Shown: positions 7,480 through 15,969 of the stretch, one piece after another
Position numbering within the stretch: position 1 is the stretch's first letter
Layout of the letters: each line of letters begins with the position of its first letter
From: Gemmataceae bacterium
GTDB taxonomy: Bacteria > Planctomycetota > Planctomycetia > Gemmatales > Gemmataceae
Reading direction: 5' to 3'
Assembly (NCBI GenBank): GCA_009691845.1
Contig: SIAJ01000050.1
Span: forward strand, 1-40,058
Length of the DNA: 40,058 nucleotides
Notes under the pieces: model-generated
What the model was told of the DNA's origin: nothing
Databases searched by the model: none
Seen by the model: the letters and a program-made list of their open reading frames with translations, nothing else
Translations under genes and position numbers: made by a program

Positions 7480-7845
7480 ATGTTCGAGAGCAGATTGCAG
7501 ACCGCACAAGCCTGTCTGTTCCTGGCTGGAATACTGGAAGGTGTGGCCATTCTCACGTTTATTTTTGGCTCAGTGGTCGTTGGTATCTTTCTGCTGGTCG
7601 TCTCACATGCCGGGGCGGCGATGGGCAACTACTTGTATGCCGATTCGAAAGGCTATCCACCACTCATCGGCATCCCACTCGGCGTGGCGTTTGGCGTTGC
7701 CAGTGCAATTATCTATGCCATGCTCCCCGATGAGACCGTGGCGAACACTCACGAGAGCGAACGAGGCTTGTCTGCCGAGGGCGTCAGGAACGCTCGCAAT
7801 CGGGACAAGGGATACGAGGTGCTGAACGATGACGATGACGACTGA
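7480..7845 (+). CDS. Small membrane protein, hypothetical
   Basis: 121 residues. Hydrophobic segments at about 9-45 (CLFLAGILEGVAILTFIFGS and the following VVVGIFLLVV) and about 60-82 (IGIPLGVAFGVASAIIYAML) suggest three membrane spans. The C-terminal 40 residues are soluble and end in a run of five Asp. The ATG at 7480 has AGAGGA seven bases upstream; an in-phase ATG at 7452 belongs to a different frame and was discarded. No family recognised. It is convergent with mscL, the two stops being separated by a hairpin at 7859-7879. Any link with mscL is only positional. Confidence 0.7.
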   Translation: MFESRLQTAQACLFLAGILEGVAILTFIFGSVVVGIFLLVVSHAGAAMGNYLYADSKGYPPLIGIPLGVAFGVASAIIYAMLPDETVANTHESERGLSAEGVRNARNRDKGYEVLNDDDDD

Positions 7846-7858
7846 TTTCGGCCAGCCT

Positions 7859-7879
7859 GGACAGACCAGAGGTCTGTCC
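7859..7879. terminator. Hairpin between convergent genes
   Basis: GGACAGACC-AGA-GGTCTGTCC is a perfect 9-bp stem with a 3-base loop, placed between the stop of the small membrane protein gene (7845) and the stop of mscL (7889). It could act as a bidirectional terminator, though there is no clear T run. Its core resembles the repeats at 11356-11410 and about 16046-16065, so it may be a solitary REP instead. Confidence 0.5.
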
Positions 7880-7888
7880 GGTTGCTCA

Positions 7889-8332
7889 TCAAGTTGTCTT
7901 CTGTTGTTTCAACAGGTCACGAATCTCCATCAGCAACTCTTGATCCTTGGTCGGCGGCGACGGGGCAGCCGCTTCTTGTTTCTTTGCCCTCATCATCCAG
8001 CCCAGGAACTTCACGATAAACACGAACAACACCACAGCTACGATTAGGAAGTTGACAACTTCGCCCAGGAAAAGACCAAACGGGATTTCCTTGCCGTTCA
8101 GGGTCCAATTCCACCCCACATAGCCTTGCTCGCCTGGAATAATCGCGCCGATGAACGGCATGAAGATATTCTTGACCAGCGAATCCACGATCTTGCCGAA
8201 CGCGGCACCGATGATCACGCCGACGGCGAGATCAATGACGTTCCCCTTGAACGCGAAGTTCCGGAACTCGTCGATCAACGAAAACGCCTTCTTGGTGGGA
8301 TCTAGCGAAGTGATCTTCTTGAGTGGGTCCAT
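7889..8332 (-). CDS. mscL: Large-conductance mechanosensitive channel MscL
   Basis: 147 residues, compared with about 136 in E. coli. The first transmembrane helix motif NVIDLAVGVIIGAAFGKIVD is the MscL hallmark, followed by SLVKNIFMPFIGA. A periplasmic loop (about 68-90) leads to the second helix FLIVAVVLFVFIVKFLGWMM and a charged C-terminal tail ending in a helical bundle-like stretch (KDQELLMEIRDLLK). It forms a pentameric inner-membrane pore that opens under high membrane tension to release solutes after osmotic downshock. The ribosome site AAGGAAAG lies about seven bases before the ATG. Monocistronic, divergent from the cytochrome gene. Confidence 0.97.
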   Translation of the reverse strand: MDPLKKITSLDPTKKAFSLIDEFRNFAFKGNVIDLAVGVIIGAAFGKIVDSLVKNIFMPFIGAIIPGEQGYVGWNWTLNGKEIPFGLFLGEVVNFLIVAVVLFVFIVKFLGWMMRAKKQEAAAPSPPTKDQELLMEIRDLLKQQKTT

Positions 8333-8358
8333 GAGCGGCTTTCCTTTCTCTTAAGAAT

Positions 8359-8459
8359 GTAGCCCTCTCGCTCCGCGAGAGGGAGGCGGGACTTGCGACG
8401 GCACATTGTCGTTGAACAGCGACGAGTCTTGCTTCCCTCTCGCGAAGCGAGAGGGCTAC
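8359..8459. repeat. REPIN-like element (family A, copy 2)
   Basis: It starts GTAGCCCTCTCGCTCCGCGA, ends GCGAGAGGGCTAC, and matches 5494-5596 in both hairpins and in overall length (101 against 103 bases) while the middle differs. It sits in the divergent gap between mscL and the cytochrome gene, 27 bases upstream of the mscL start, so it occupies promoter space. Confidence 0.8.
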
Positions 8460-8530
8460 TTTGGTCTGGTCAATCCGATTGCGAACGGTACGTCAAGCCT
8501 GCAAGCCTTGAATCTCTCCGAGACTCCGCC

Positions 8531-11359
8531 ATGAATGGTCATGCTACGTTCGCGACAATTCTAGTCGCCATTCTTTGTACCGGTGCCTTCGGTCAGGAGC
8601 GCAAAACCCTCAAGGACGATGCGCCGCCGGTTTCTTCCGATTCTCGACTCGTGGTTGAACTCTTCGCGGCCGCCCCGGACATCGTACACCCCATCGCAAC
8701 CGACTTCGATGCCAAGGGCCGGCTGCTCGTGGTCGAGAGTCACACGCACTTTCGCCCAACGAAATACGACGGCCCCAAGTTCGATCGCGTTCGCGTTCTT
8801 GAAGATACCGACGGCGATGGCAAGGCCGACAAGTTCACGACGTTTTTTGAGGGAACGACGTTCACGATGGACCTGGCCGTGCATCCGAACGGCTCGGTTT
8901 ATCTGGCGACGCGCAATGAAATCCTCCGGCTTCGCGATTCGGACGGCGACGGCAAGGCTGACGAGAAGACACGGATCGCCTTTCTCGAAACCTCCGGAAA
9001 CTACCCGCACAACGGACTCAGCGGCATCACGTTCGATGCGAAAGGCAATCTTTACTTCGGCATCGGAGAAAATCTGGGCGTCCCCTACAAGCTGAACGCG
9101 GCCGACGGTTCCAAGATTGAAGGTGGCGGCGAAGGGGGAAACCTCTTCTGGATCACGGCCGACGGCAAACAGATTCGCCGCGTCGCCACCGGTTTCTGGA
9201 ATCCGTTTGGCTCGTGCCGCGATATTTATGGCCGCTTGTTCGTGGTCGATAACGATCCGGATACTTGCCCACCCTGTCGTCTGTTGCAAGTCGTCAAGGG
9301 AGGCGATTACGGTTTTCAATTCCGCTACGGCCGTTCGGGCCGCCATCCATTTCAAGCGTGGAATGGCGAATTGGCGGGCACGTTGCCGATGGTCGCCGGC
9401 ACGGGTGAATCCCCTTGCGAGGTGATCGCCTACGAGTCGGACGGTTTGCCGAGTGAGTATCTCGGCGACCTCCTTGTGCCGGCCTGGGCCGACCATCGCG
9501 TCGAGCGTTACGTGCCCAAAATTCAGGGTGCGGGCACCGCATCGATTCGCAAGCCGTTCATTCAAGGCGGCAAGGAATTTCGCCCTTCGGGATTGTCCGT
9601 CGCACCGAATGGCTCGTTGTTCATCACCGATTGGGTCTCTCGAAGTTACGAGTTGCATGGCAAGGGGGCGGTGTGGCATGTCCGACTGAAAGAGGGAAAG
9701 CCCGATGCATCCAAGAATCCGGGAGGCCTCTCTTCGCCGGATCGTCGCACACGCGATGCGGTCGCTCGCAAGCTTGCCGAGACTTCCGAGGGGCGAACGA
9801 CTTTGCGGAACGGGCTAGCTTCCCCGAGCCTGCGCATTCAGGCCTCCTGTTTGGACGCGTTGATCGCAGCCGGCGACAAGGATGCCGACCTGCTCGGAAT
9901 TGCCAAGGGAAGCGGCGAACTCCCGTTGCGAGCGCTGGCCGTTCGTGGCCTGGCTGCTCGCGGCACGGATGTCAGTGAGTTTCTCGACGCCAAGCAACCA
10001 GCCGTGTTGCGAGTCGAGGCCATCGCCAGTTCGAAGGACGCGGCGAAATTGGCTGAATTGTTCGCCGATGCCGACCCGTATCTGCGTCATGCAGCCATCC
10101 ACCGATTCATGGAGATTCCCACCGAACTCATGCGCGTCGATTGGTCGAAACTCAAGGACCCCAAGCAGCGTGTTGGCCTCGTGCTCGCGTGGCGGGCCAC
10201 GCGGGTGATCGACGATCCGGTCATCACGAGTGCCCTCGCCGATGCCAATCCGGACGTGAAGCTAATTGCCGCCAAATGGGTCGCAGACGAACGGCTCGAA
10301 CAATACCGCCCACAAGTCGTCGAGGCCATGCAGAAGCCGAATCTCGACGCACGGACCTTCGTGGCCCTCGCGACCACGCTCGCCCGCCTCGACAACAAGC
10401 CCGTGAATGAGGAGGCGTTGGCCAGCTATTTCCGCGACCGGCTCAACGACCGAAAAACCGCGACTGCAACCCGGCTCATGGCCCTGCGCAGCATCCCTGC
10501 CAGTCATGCGAAACTCGGAATCGATTATCTCACGTCCATGCTCAACGAGCCAGATGCCGGTATGCGCGTGGAAGTGTTGCGAACGCTAACGGAGCGCAAC
10601 GATCCCAAAGCGATGGCCGCGATCCAGGGAATTGTTCGCGATTCGAAGCAGCCGCCGGCCGTTCGGTCACAGGCTTTGGTTGCGCTCGCCGGCCAGGCGA
10701 ACGAAAACGCCAATCTGTTCGTGGAACTTGCCAGTGGCACGGATCCCGCATTGAAGGCGGAAGCCCTACGTGGGCTGGTTCAGTTGAAACTGACGGCCGA
10801 GCAGAAGGCGAAGATCGAAACGGCATCCAAGGGCGACACTCAAGTGGCAGACCTGGTGGCACGCGTACTGGGTAAGCCGCACCATGCGGGCCGGCCCGTC
10901 GTCACGGAAACGGACGCCTGGCTGAAACGGTTGGAAGGTCCGGCCGATGCAGAGGCAGGACGGCGCGTTTTCGAGCATTCGCGAGTCGCGACCTGTGCGA
11001 AGTGTCATCGTGTGGATGGCCGAGGCTCAAACATCGGCCCCGATCTCAGCTTGATCGGCCGCACCGAGAAAAAATGGATCGTTGAATCGATCCTGCAACC
11101 GAGTTCCGTGGTCGCTCCGCACTACCAGTCCTGGCGAATCGACACGAACGATGGCCGCGTTCTGAATGGCTTACTCGTTCACACCAACCTCGACGAATCG
11201 TATTATGTCGATGCGAAGGGCATTCGCTTCAAACTGGAAGCGAAAGAAATGGCCGAGGTCTCCGCCGCCCGCGAGTCCATCATGCCGAACGACTTGTTGA
11301 ACGGTCTGGCCGATCAAGAAATTCGAGATTTGGTGGCGTATTTATCGTCCCGTAAGTAG
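8531..11359 (+). CDS. PVC-type membrane-bound dehydrogenase/HEAT/cytochrome c protein
   Basis: 942 residues. A signal peptide (MNGHATFATILVAILCTGAF) leads to a beta-propeller of the Pirellula/Verrucomicrobium N-terminal type (about 45-395), with Asp-rich loops DTDGDGKAD and DSDGDGKAD that look calcium-binding and phrases such as GNLYFGIGENLG. A helical HEAT-like region follows (about 420-760), then a c-type cytochrome domain: CAKCH at about 822-826 is the heme site and the Met of IMPNDLL is a likely axial ligand. Proteins of this architecture are exported and are thought to pass electrons from sugar or alcohol oxidation to the respiratory chain; substrate unknown. The ATG at 8531 is chosen because it starts a clean signal peptide, while the upstream in-frame sequence translates the repeat element. 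The TAG stop coincides with the GTAG foot of the next repeat. Confidence 0.92.
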   Translation: MNGHATFATILVAILCTGAFGQERKTLKDDAPPVSSDSRLVVELFAAAPDIVHPIATDFDAKGRLLVVESHTHFRPTKYDGPKFDRVRVLEDTDGDGKADKFTTFFEGTTFTMDLAVHPNGSVYLATRNEILRLRDSDGDGKADEKTRIAFLETSGNYPHNGLSGITFDAKGNLYFGIGENLGVPYKLNAADGSKIEGGGEGGNLFWITADGKQIRRVATGFWNPFGSCRDIYGRLFVVDNDPDTCPPCRLLQVVKGGDYGFQFRYGRSGRHPFQAWNGELAGTLPMVAGTGESPCEVIAYESDGLPSEYLGDLLVPAWADHRVERYVPKIQGAGTASIRKPFIQGGKEFRPSGLSVAPNGSLFITDWVSRSYELHGKGAVWHVRLKEGKPDASKNPGGLSSPDRRTRDAVARKLAETSEGRTTLRNGLASPSLRIQASCLDALIAAGDKDADLLGIAKGSGELPLRALAVRGLAARGTDVSEFLDAKQPAVLRVEAIASSKDAAKLAELFADADPYLRHAAIHRFMEIPTELMRVDWSKLKDPKQRVGLVLAWRATRVIDDPVITSALADANPDVKLIAAKWVADERLEQYRPQVVEAMQKPNLDARTFVALATTLARLDNKPVNEEALASYFRDRLNDRKTATATRLMALRSIPASHAKLGIDYLTSMLNEPDAGMRVEVLRTLTERNDPKAMAAIQGIVRDSKQPPAVRSQALVALAGQANENANLFVELASGTDPALKAEALRGLVQLKLTAEQKAKIETASKGDTQVADLVARVLGKPHHAGRPVVTETDAWLKRLEGPADAEAGRRVFEHSRVATCAKCHRVDGRGSNIGPDLSLIGRTEKKWIVESILQPSSVVAPHYQSWRIDTNDGRVLNGLLVHTNLDESYYVDAKGIRFKLEAKEMAEVSAARESIMPNDLLNGLADQEIRDLVAYLSSRK

Positions 11360-11410
11360 GACAGGCCCCCCGGTCTGTCGAGGCATGACAGGCCGGGAGG
11401 CCTGTCCTAC
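11356..11410. repeat. REPIN-like element (family B)
   Basis: GTAGGACAGGCCCCCCGGTC at the left and GACAGGCCGGGAGGCCTGTC followed by CTAC at the right: two facing hairpins with GTAG/CTAC ends, only 55 bases long. The hairpin sequence is unrelated to family A. GTAG (11356-11359) includes the stop codon of the cytochrome gene. The element lies 15 bases before the start of the next gene. Confidence 0.75.
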
Positions 11411-11425
11411 ACCCACGGTTCATTC

Positions 11426-12643
11426 ATGCAGACAACGCTCAAGGTTCAACTCTCCGCATTCATGTTCCTCCAGTATTTCATCTGGGGCTCGTGGTACGTC
11501 ACGATGGGGAGTTATCTCGCCACGCTCAATTTCGACGGTGTCGAGATCGGCCTGGCCTACGGAGCGTTTGCCATCGGGGCGATGATCTCCCCGTTCTTCG
11601 TCGGGCTGGTGGCCGACCGATTCTTCGCCTCTGAAAAAATCCTCGGCATGCTCGGCCTGTTCGGCGGGTTGCTCATGTTCATCCTGCCTCAGGCGAAGGA
11701 ATTCAGTACGTTCTATCCGCTGTTGATCCTGTATTGTGCGACGTATGTCCCCACGCTGGCACTTGGCAACTCGCTCTCCTTGCATCAACTGAAGGACGCG
11801 AAGACTGCGTACCCGCAAGTGAAAATTTTCTCGGCCATTGGCTGGATCGCGGGGGGCGTGACGATCAGCATTATCGGCGGCGAGAAGAATGAGATGATGT
11901 TCTACCTCGCGGGTACGCTCTCGGTTGTGTTTGGAATCTACTCTTTCTTCCTACCACACACGCCGCCAAAGAAAGTCGGCGCGAACGTTCCCATCAGCGA
12001 GATTCTCGGCCTCGACGCACTGGCACTTCTGGCCAAGCCGTCGTTCGCAATCTTCATCGTTTGCATGTTTCTCGTTTGCATTCCGCTGTACTTCTACTTC
12101 GTGAACATGGGGGCCTATCTTGGCGAACTCAACTGGCCGAACTTTGCAGCCCGTATGACGTTCGCTCAGGTTTCCGATGTGATCTTCCTGTTCATCCTTC
12201 CGTTCATGCTTCGATACTTCGGCTACAAGCGGACGATCGTTGTCGGCATCATGGCCTGGGCCGCTCGCTACTTCATTCTCGATCGGAGCGTAGGTTCAAC
12301 CGGCGACATGCAAACGGCGATGATCTTCGCCGCCATCCTCCTGCACGGCGTCTGCTACGATTTCCTGTTCATCGCCGGTCAACTCTATGTCGATGACGAA
12401 GCGAACGAGCGAAATCGCGGGGCGGCCCAGGGGTTTATCGCGTTCATCCTCTGGGGCGTCGGCGGCTTCGTTGGTACCTTCGTCGCCGGCAAGGTCATGG
12501 CCGCAAATGCCTTCACCCAGGTTGATGGTACGGTCACCCACAACTGGCAGGGCATCTGGATCGTCCCCGCAATCATGTCGAGCGTCGTGCTTCTGATATT
12601 CCTGATCTTCTTCCGCGAGCCGAAGAAGATCACAAGTACTTGA
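11426..12643 (+). CDS. MFS transporter, nucleoside:H+ symporter family
   Basis: 405 residues with about twelve hydrophobic segments, the first being LSAFMFLQYFIWGSWYVTMG, a typical opening of the NupG/XapB-like nucleoside:H+ symporter family. Also seen are RFFASEKILGMLGLFGG in the first half and GVCYDFLFIAGQLYVDD before the last helices, both characteristic of that family. It should import nucleosides across the cytoplasmic membrane with protons, although planctomycete members may take other ligands. It lies 66 bases after the cytochrome gene on the same strand, but the intervening repeat may separate transcription. The last 14 bases overlap the end of the convergent YdcZ-type gene. Confidence 0.87.
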   Translation: MQTTLKVQLSAFMFLQYFIWGSWYVTMGSYLATLNFDGVEIGLAYGAFAIGAMISPFFVGLVADRFFASEKILGMLGLFGGLLMFILPQAKEFSTFYPLLILYCATYVPTLALGNSLSLHQLKDAKTAYPQVKIFSAIGWIAGGVTISIIGGEKNEMMFYLAGTLSVVFGIYSFFLPHTPPKKVGANVPISEILGLDALALLAKPSFAIFIVCMFLVCIPLYFYFVNMGAYLGELNWPNFAARMTFAQVSDVIFLFILPFMLRYFGYKRTIVVGIMAWAARYFILDRSVGSTGDMQTAMIFAAILLHGVCYDFLFIAGQLYVDDEANERNRGAAQGFIAFILWGVGGFVGTFVAGKVMAANAFTQVDGTVTHNWQGIWIVPAIMSSVVLLIFLIFFREPKKITST

Positions 12644-13079
12644 TGCAGACCACGCCTGCGACGACGAACACTGCGCCGAGCACTCGGCCAGGCGTGATCG
12701 GCTGTTCCGGCAGGCCGAGCAAGGCGAAATGGTCGAGCAGGACCGAACTGAGCAACTGCCCGCCGACAACGAGAGCGATGAACGGGGCCGCCCCCAGGCG
12801 AGTTGTCAGTGCGGCACCCGCAAGAACGATCATCGCGCCGAGTGGACCGCCGATCCAGTTCCACCATTGCGTGGAGCGAAGTGTCTCGGCACTTGGCATG
12901 GTGGGCCGTAACACAATCATGCCGACCACGGCCGTGATGAACGTGCCGCAGATCGAGAAGAACGCGGCCCACCAGTGGTCGTCCAGATGGCGGCGAAACG
13001 CCCCGTTGGCCGAAGCTTGCATGGCGATGCTCGCGCCGGCACCGGCGGCCAGCAACGCGTAAATGATGTTCCAGTTCAT
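12630..13079 (-). CDS. DMT-type membrane protein (YdcZ/DUF606 family)
   Basis: 149 residues with five hydrophobic stretches. The start MNWNIIYALLAAGAGASIAM and the motif WWNWIGGPLGAMIVLAGAAL, with the closing GAVFVVAGVVCIKYL, are typical of the short YdcZ/DUF606 members of the drug/metabolite transporter superfamily, which probably act as dimers of half-size proteins. Substrate unknown. Its 3' end overlaps the symporter gene by 14 bases tail to tail, and its 5' end faces nagA 34 bases away, so nagA and this gene share a short divergent promoter region. Confidence 0.85.
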   Translation of the reverse strand: MNWNIIYALLAAGAGASIAMQASANGAFRRHLDDHWWAAFFSICGTFITAVVGMIVLRPTMPSAETLRSTQWWNWIGGPLGAMIVLAGAALTTRLGAAPFIALVVGGQLLSSVLLDHFALLGLPEQPITPGRVLGAVFVVAGVVCIKYL

Positions 13080-13113
13080 GGCGGCATGATATGGCCTCGT
13101 GGAGTTTGGATCG

Positions 13114-14244
13114 ATGATCGTGCGTGCGCGTCATTACGTCACGGGCCTTCGGCTCGACTTCGCCGTTGAAGACGGGAAGTTCAAGGGCATTCGCGACGCC
13201 AACACGGCCAAGCCGGATCGCGAAGCGGGCTGGATTGCGCCCGCGTTGTTCGATCTGCAAATCAACGGCTGTCTCGGCATCGACTTCAGTTCGCCGACAG
13301 TCACAGTCGAGCAAGTTCGCCAGGTGATTGACGAATGCCGTAAGCACGGCATTGCCGGGCTGCTGCCGACGTTGATCACGAACTCGTTCGAGGCGATCGT
13401 TCACGGGCTTGGCACTTTGAAGAAGGCCCGTGAGACCGATCCGGTTGTCGCCGCAGCCGTGCCGGGGTTTCATGTAGAAGGCCCCTACATCGCGTCCGAA
13501 GATGGGCCACGCGGAGCACACCCGCGAAAACATGCACGCGATCCGGATTTCGACGAGTTCCAACGCTGGCAGGACGCGGCCGGCGGACAGATTCGCCTGT
13601 TCACGCTGGCACCGGAACGGGCCGGGGCATTGCGCTTCATCGAGCAAGTTGCCCGCACAGGTGTAGTCGTCGCGATTGGTCACACCGCCGCTACACCGGC
13701 AATCATCCGGGATGCGGTCGCCGCCGGTGCGAAACTGAGCACGCACATTGGCAACGGTTCGCATGCGGTGCTCCCGCGACACGAGAATTACATCTGGGAG
13801 CAACTCGCGGCCGATGAACTCTGGGCGAGCATGATTCCGGATGGACATCATCTACCTCCGAGTTTGGTAAAGGTGATCGTGCGGGCCAAAACTCCGCGAC
13901 GGACGATTATCACATGCGATGCGAGCAGTCTCGCGGGACTTCCGCCGGGGCGTTACGGCGAGTGGGAAGTGCAACCAAGTGGACGAGTCGCGGTGCCGGG
14001 AACGCCGTTTCTTGCGGGTTCCGGATCATTTACCGATAGCTGTGTCGGCAACACGATCCGCATGGCCGGTGTGAGTTTGGCTGAAGCAGTTGACATGGCC
14101 AGTGCCCATCCCCGCGAATTGCTTGGTCTGCCCAACTGGGAACTGAGTGAAGGTGCTACCTCTCCTTTCATGCTTTTCGATTGGGAACCGGGCGGCGAGT
14201 TCGTCGTTCGCGAAGTGATCGGAGTGGGTTCGCGACGGCCATAG
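13114..14244 (+). CDS. nagA: N-acetylglucosamine-6-phosphate deacetylase
   Basis: 376 residues of the amidohydrolase superfamily. It removes the acetyl group from GlcNAc-6-P to give glucosamine-6-P in amino-sugar recycling. Landmarks: PALFDLQINGCLGIDF after the first strand, the metal-site glutamate in GFHVEGPYI, His in IGHTAATP, His in STHIGNGSHA, and the catalytic Asp region TCDASSLAG. The length fits the family. The ATG at 13114 is used, with GGAG nine bases upstream; a GTG at 13099 would add five residues. No nagB or nagC is adjacent. The stop is followed at once by two more TAG triplets and a repeat element. Confidence 0.92.
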   Translation: MIVRARHYVTGLRLDFAVEDGKFKGIRDANTAKPDREAGWIAPALFDLQINGCLGIDFSSPTVTVEQVRQVIDECRKHGIAGLLPTLITNSFEAIVHGLGTLKKARETDPVVAAAVPGFHVEGPYIASEDGPRGAHPRKHARDPDFDEFQRWQDAAGGQIRLFTLAPERAGALRFIEQVARTGVVVAIGHTAATPAIIRDAVAAGAKLSTHIGNGSHAVLPRHENYIWEQLAADELWASMIPDGHHLPPSLVKVIVRAKTPRRTIITCDASSLAGLPPGRYGEWEVQPSGRVAVPGTPFLAGSGSFTDSCVGNTIRMAGVSLAEAVDMASAHPRELLGLPNWELSEGATSPFMLFDWEPGGEFVVREVIGVGSRRP

Positions 14245-14246
14245 TA

Positions 14247-14296
14247 GTAGGCACACTCCGTGTGCCGTTTTTCCGCACACGGAGTGTGCGGAGTAC
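14247..14296. repeat. REPIN-like element (family C), one foot degenerate
   Basis: GTAGGCACACTCCGTGTGCC at the left and CCGCACACGGAGTGTGCGG followed by AGTAC at the right. The hairpin core CACACTCCGTGTG is palindromic and the two copies face each other. The right foot reads GTAC rather than CTAC. It lies between the convergent nagA and PQQ-type gene stops and may serve as a terminator. Confidence 0.65.
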
Positions 14297-14307
14297 ATTG
14301 GATCGGC

Positions 14308-15969
14308 TTACTTCCCGGTCAAATCATAGCAGGCCATTTCCTCCTCGTTGCGAATGTAAATCTTGCCGCCGACCATCGTTGGCACGTTCCAGGTCTTCGG
14401 CCCTTTGGTCAACGCCTGGATTCGACCAAGTTCCTTGAACTCTGCCGGCGTCGCTTCCACGAGTACCAGTTCGCCGTACTCGGTCAGCACGACGATGAGG
14501 TCGTCGCAAAGAAGAATTTGGCCATGGCCGAACGCCTCGCCGGCCTTCGCCCTGCGTTCGTCCTGCCAGACCTGCCGGCCGGTTTTCAGGTCGACGCACT
14601 CGAGAATCCCCTCGTTCAAGCCGTAAACGAAATCGCGCTCCGCCGATTTGCTGCGTACACCGCTCGTGAACTTGTAAAGAAGGCTTTTGTTCTTCGTTCG
14701 CCAGGCCTGGGCCGCCTTCCAGGTTTCCCCTTCCTTTGTGATGCGAATGAGCGAGCCCCCCTTGTGGTATCCGGAGGCGATCATCACTGTGTCGTCGCTC
14801 ACGACCAGAGGCTGGGCCACGTTGATGTCGTAATCGGTCTTCCAGTCGGTTCGCCAAAGTAGCTTGCCAGTGGTGGGCTCCAGTCCCGATAAGCCGTACG
14901 CGTCGAAGATCAGCACCTGGCGAACGCCGTTCAACGTGCCAAGTTGAGGCGAACTATAAGCAGTCGCCGAACTGCCGGTTTGCCATTTGAGCTGGCCAGT
15001 CGTCCGGTTGTAGGCCCGAATGGCCGTCCCATGTGCCTCGGGCGTTTGCGCGCCCGGGTTCACGATCACGAGATCATCAACGACCAATGGCGAGCCGCTC
15101 ATACCCCACATGAGGTTCTTGTTGCCTTCGAGCGTCTCGACCGCCCAGCGTTCCTTGCCGTCCCTGCCATCGAGACAAACCAGCCGGCCCTTGGCGCCGA
15201 AGGCGAAGACATCGCCGTGAGCAATTGTCGGGGTGGCCCGTGGTCCATCGCCGCCGAGACGTTCGGAGAAGCGTGCGTCCCAACCCGCCGACCACACTTC
15301 CTTGCCGCTGGCCGCCTCGTAGCAAGTGACGACTTCGCGATCCCAACCTTCGTCCGGATCCCGGCGTTGTTCGATGGTGACGAGAAACCCATTCGCACTC
15401 ACGAAGGACGCATAGCCGCCGCCGACCGGCTGACGCCAGATTTCCTTTGGTGGATTCTTCGACCAGTCGCGTTCCAGCTTCGGACCAATAACAATGCCAT
15501 CGCGGTTCGTGCCGCGATAGTCGGGCACGTCTCCTTCGCGAACGCTCAGGTCGGCAGGCCCTTCGACCTTGCCCTGCTGCTGCCGATGTTTCTTGAGCAG
15601 TGTTTCCGCACTGCCGCCCATGAACAGATCCTGCACCCAGTTGCGTTCGACGAAGATCGGAAAGAAGCGACCGCTCATGGAAGTCGGCTTCCAGATGAAC
15701 ATGGGCAGGCCGATGACCAGAAGGGCCGAGAGCCAAACCGTGCGTTTTCTCCAACCCGACTTGCGAAGCGCCCAGACCAGGATTGTCGCGAATGAAATGA
15801 AGATCGTGAAAATCTTGATCATGCTTCGGCTCGATTCGTCGAGCGAGTTGCCCGGATATTTCCAGGCCGTACTCAGCACGGCCGCGGCAATCGCCAGCAC
15901 GATAAACGGAAACAGCCGGACAAAAGCCCCGGGTCGTTTGGCGGGAGTGAGCATTGCTTCCGTGGACAT
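14308..15969 (-). CDS. Membrane-anchored PQQ-type beta-propeller protein
   Basis: 553 residues. Three N-terminal membrane segments lie at about 15-35 (FVRLFPFIVLAIAAAVLSTA), 49-68 (MIKIFTIFISFATILVWAL) and 74-92 (TVWLSALLVIGLPMFIW). From about 150 there is a beta-propeller with repeated blades of the type GKEVWSAGWDA, GKERWAVETLEG, GQLKWQTGSSA and GKLLWRTDWKT, as in PQQ-dependent dehydrogenases and BamB. Members like this in planctomycetes usually lack a demonstrable quinone site, so enzymatic activity is uncertain; it may be a scaffold. Start at 15969: GGAG lies eight bases upstream and it precedes the first membrane helix. The same frame continues to 16377, but without a suitable start or family text. 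Confidence 0.85.
   Translation of the reverse strand: MSTEAMLTPAKRPGAFVRLFPFIVLAIAAAVLSTAWKYPGNSLDESSRSMIKIFTIFISFATILVWALRKSGWRKRTVWLSALLVIGLPMFIWKPTSMSGRFFPIFVERNWVQDLFMGGSAETLLKKHRQQQGKVEGPADLSVREGDVPDYRGTNRDGIVIGPKLERDWSKNPPKEIWRQPVGGGYASFVSANGFLVTIEQRRDPDEGWDREVVTCYEAASGKEVWSAGWDARFSERLGGDGPRATPTIAHGDVFAFGAKGRLVCLDGRDGKERWAVETLEGNKNLMWGMSGSPLVVDDLVIVNPGAQTPEAHGTAIRAYNRTTGQLKWQTGSSATAYSSPQLGTLNGVRQVLIFDAYGLSGLEPTTGKLLWRTDWKTDYDINVAQPLVVSDDTVMIASGYHKGGSLIRITKEGETWKAAQAWRTKNKSLLYKFTSGVRSKSAERDFVYGLNEGILECVDLKTGRQVWQDERRAKAGEAFGHGQILLCDDLIVVLTEYGELVLVEATPAEFKELGRIQALTKGPKTWNVPTMVGGKIYIRNEEEMACYDLTGK

Noticed and set aside
8393..8530. N-terminal extension of the cytochrome gene
   Set aside because: It translates the REPIN element and has no ribosome site; the ATG at 8531 begins a proper signal peptide.
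12385..13851. Long minus-strand frame (488 codons) across nagA and the YdcZ-type gene
   Set aside because: Shadow frame: it is antisense to nagA and out of phase with the real YdcZ-type gene, with Arg/His-rich noise.
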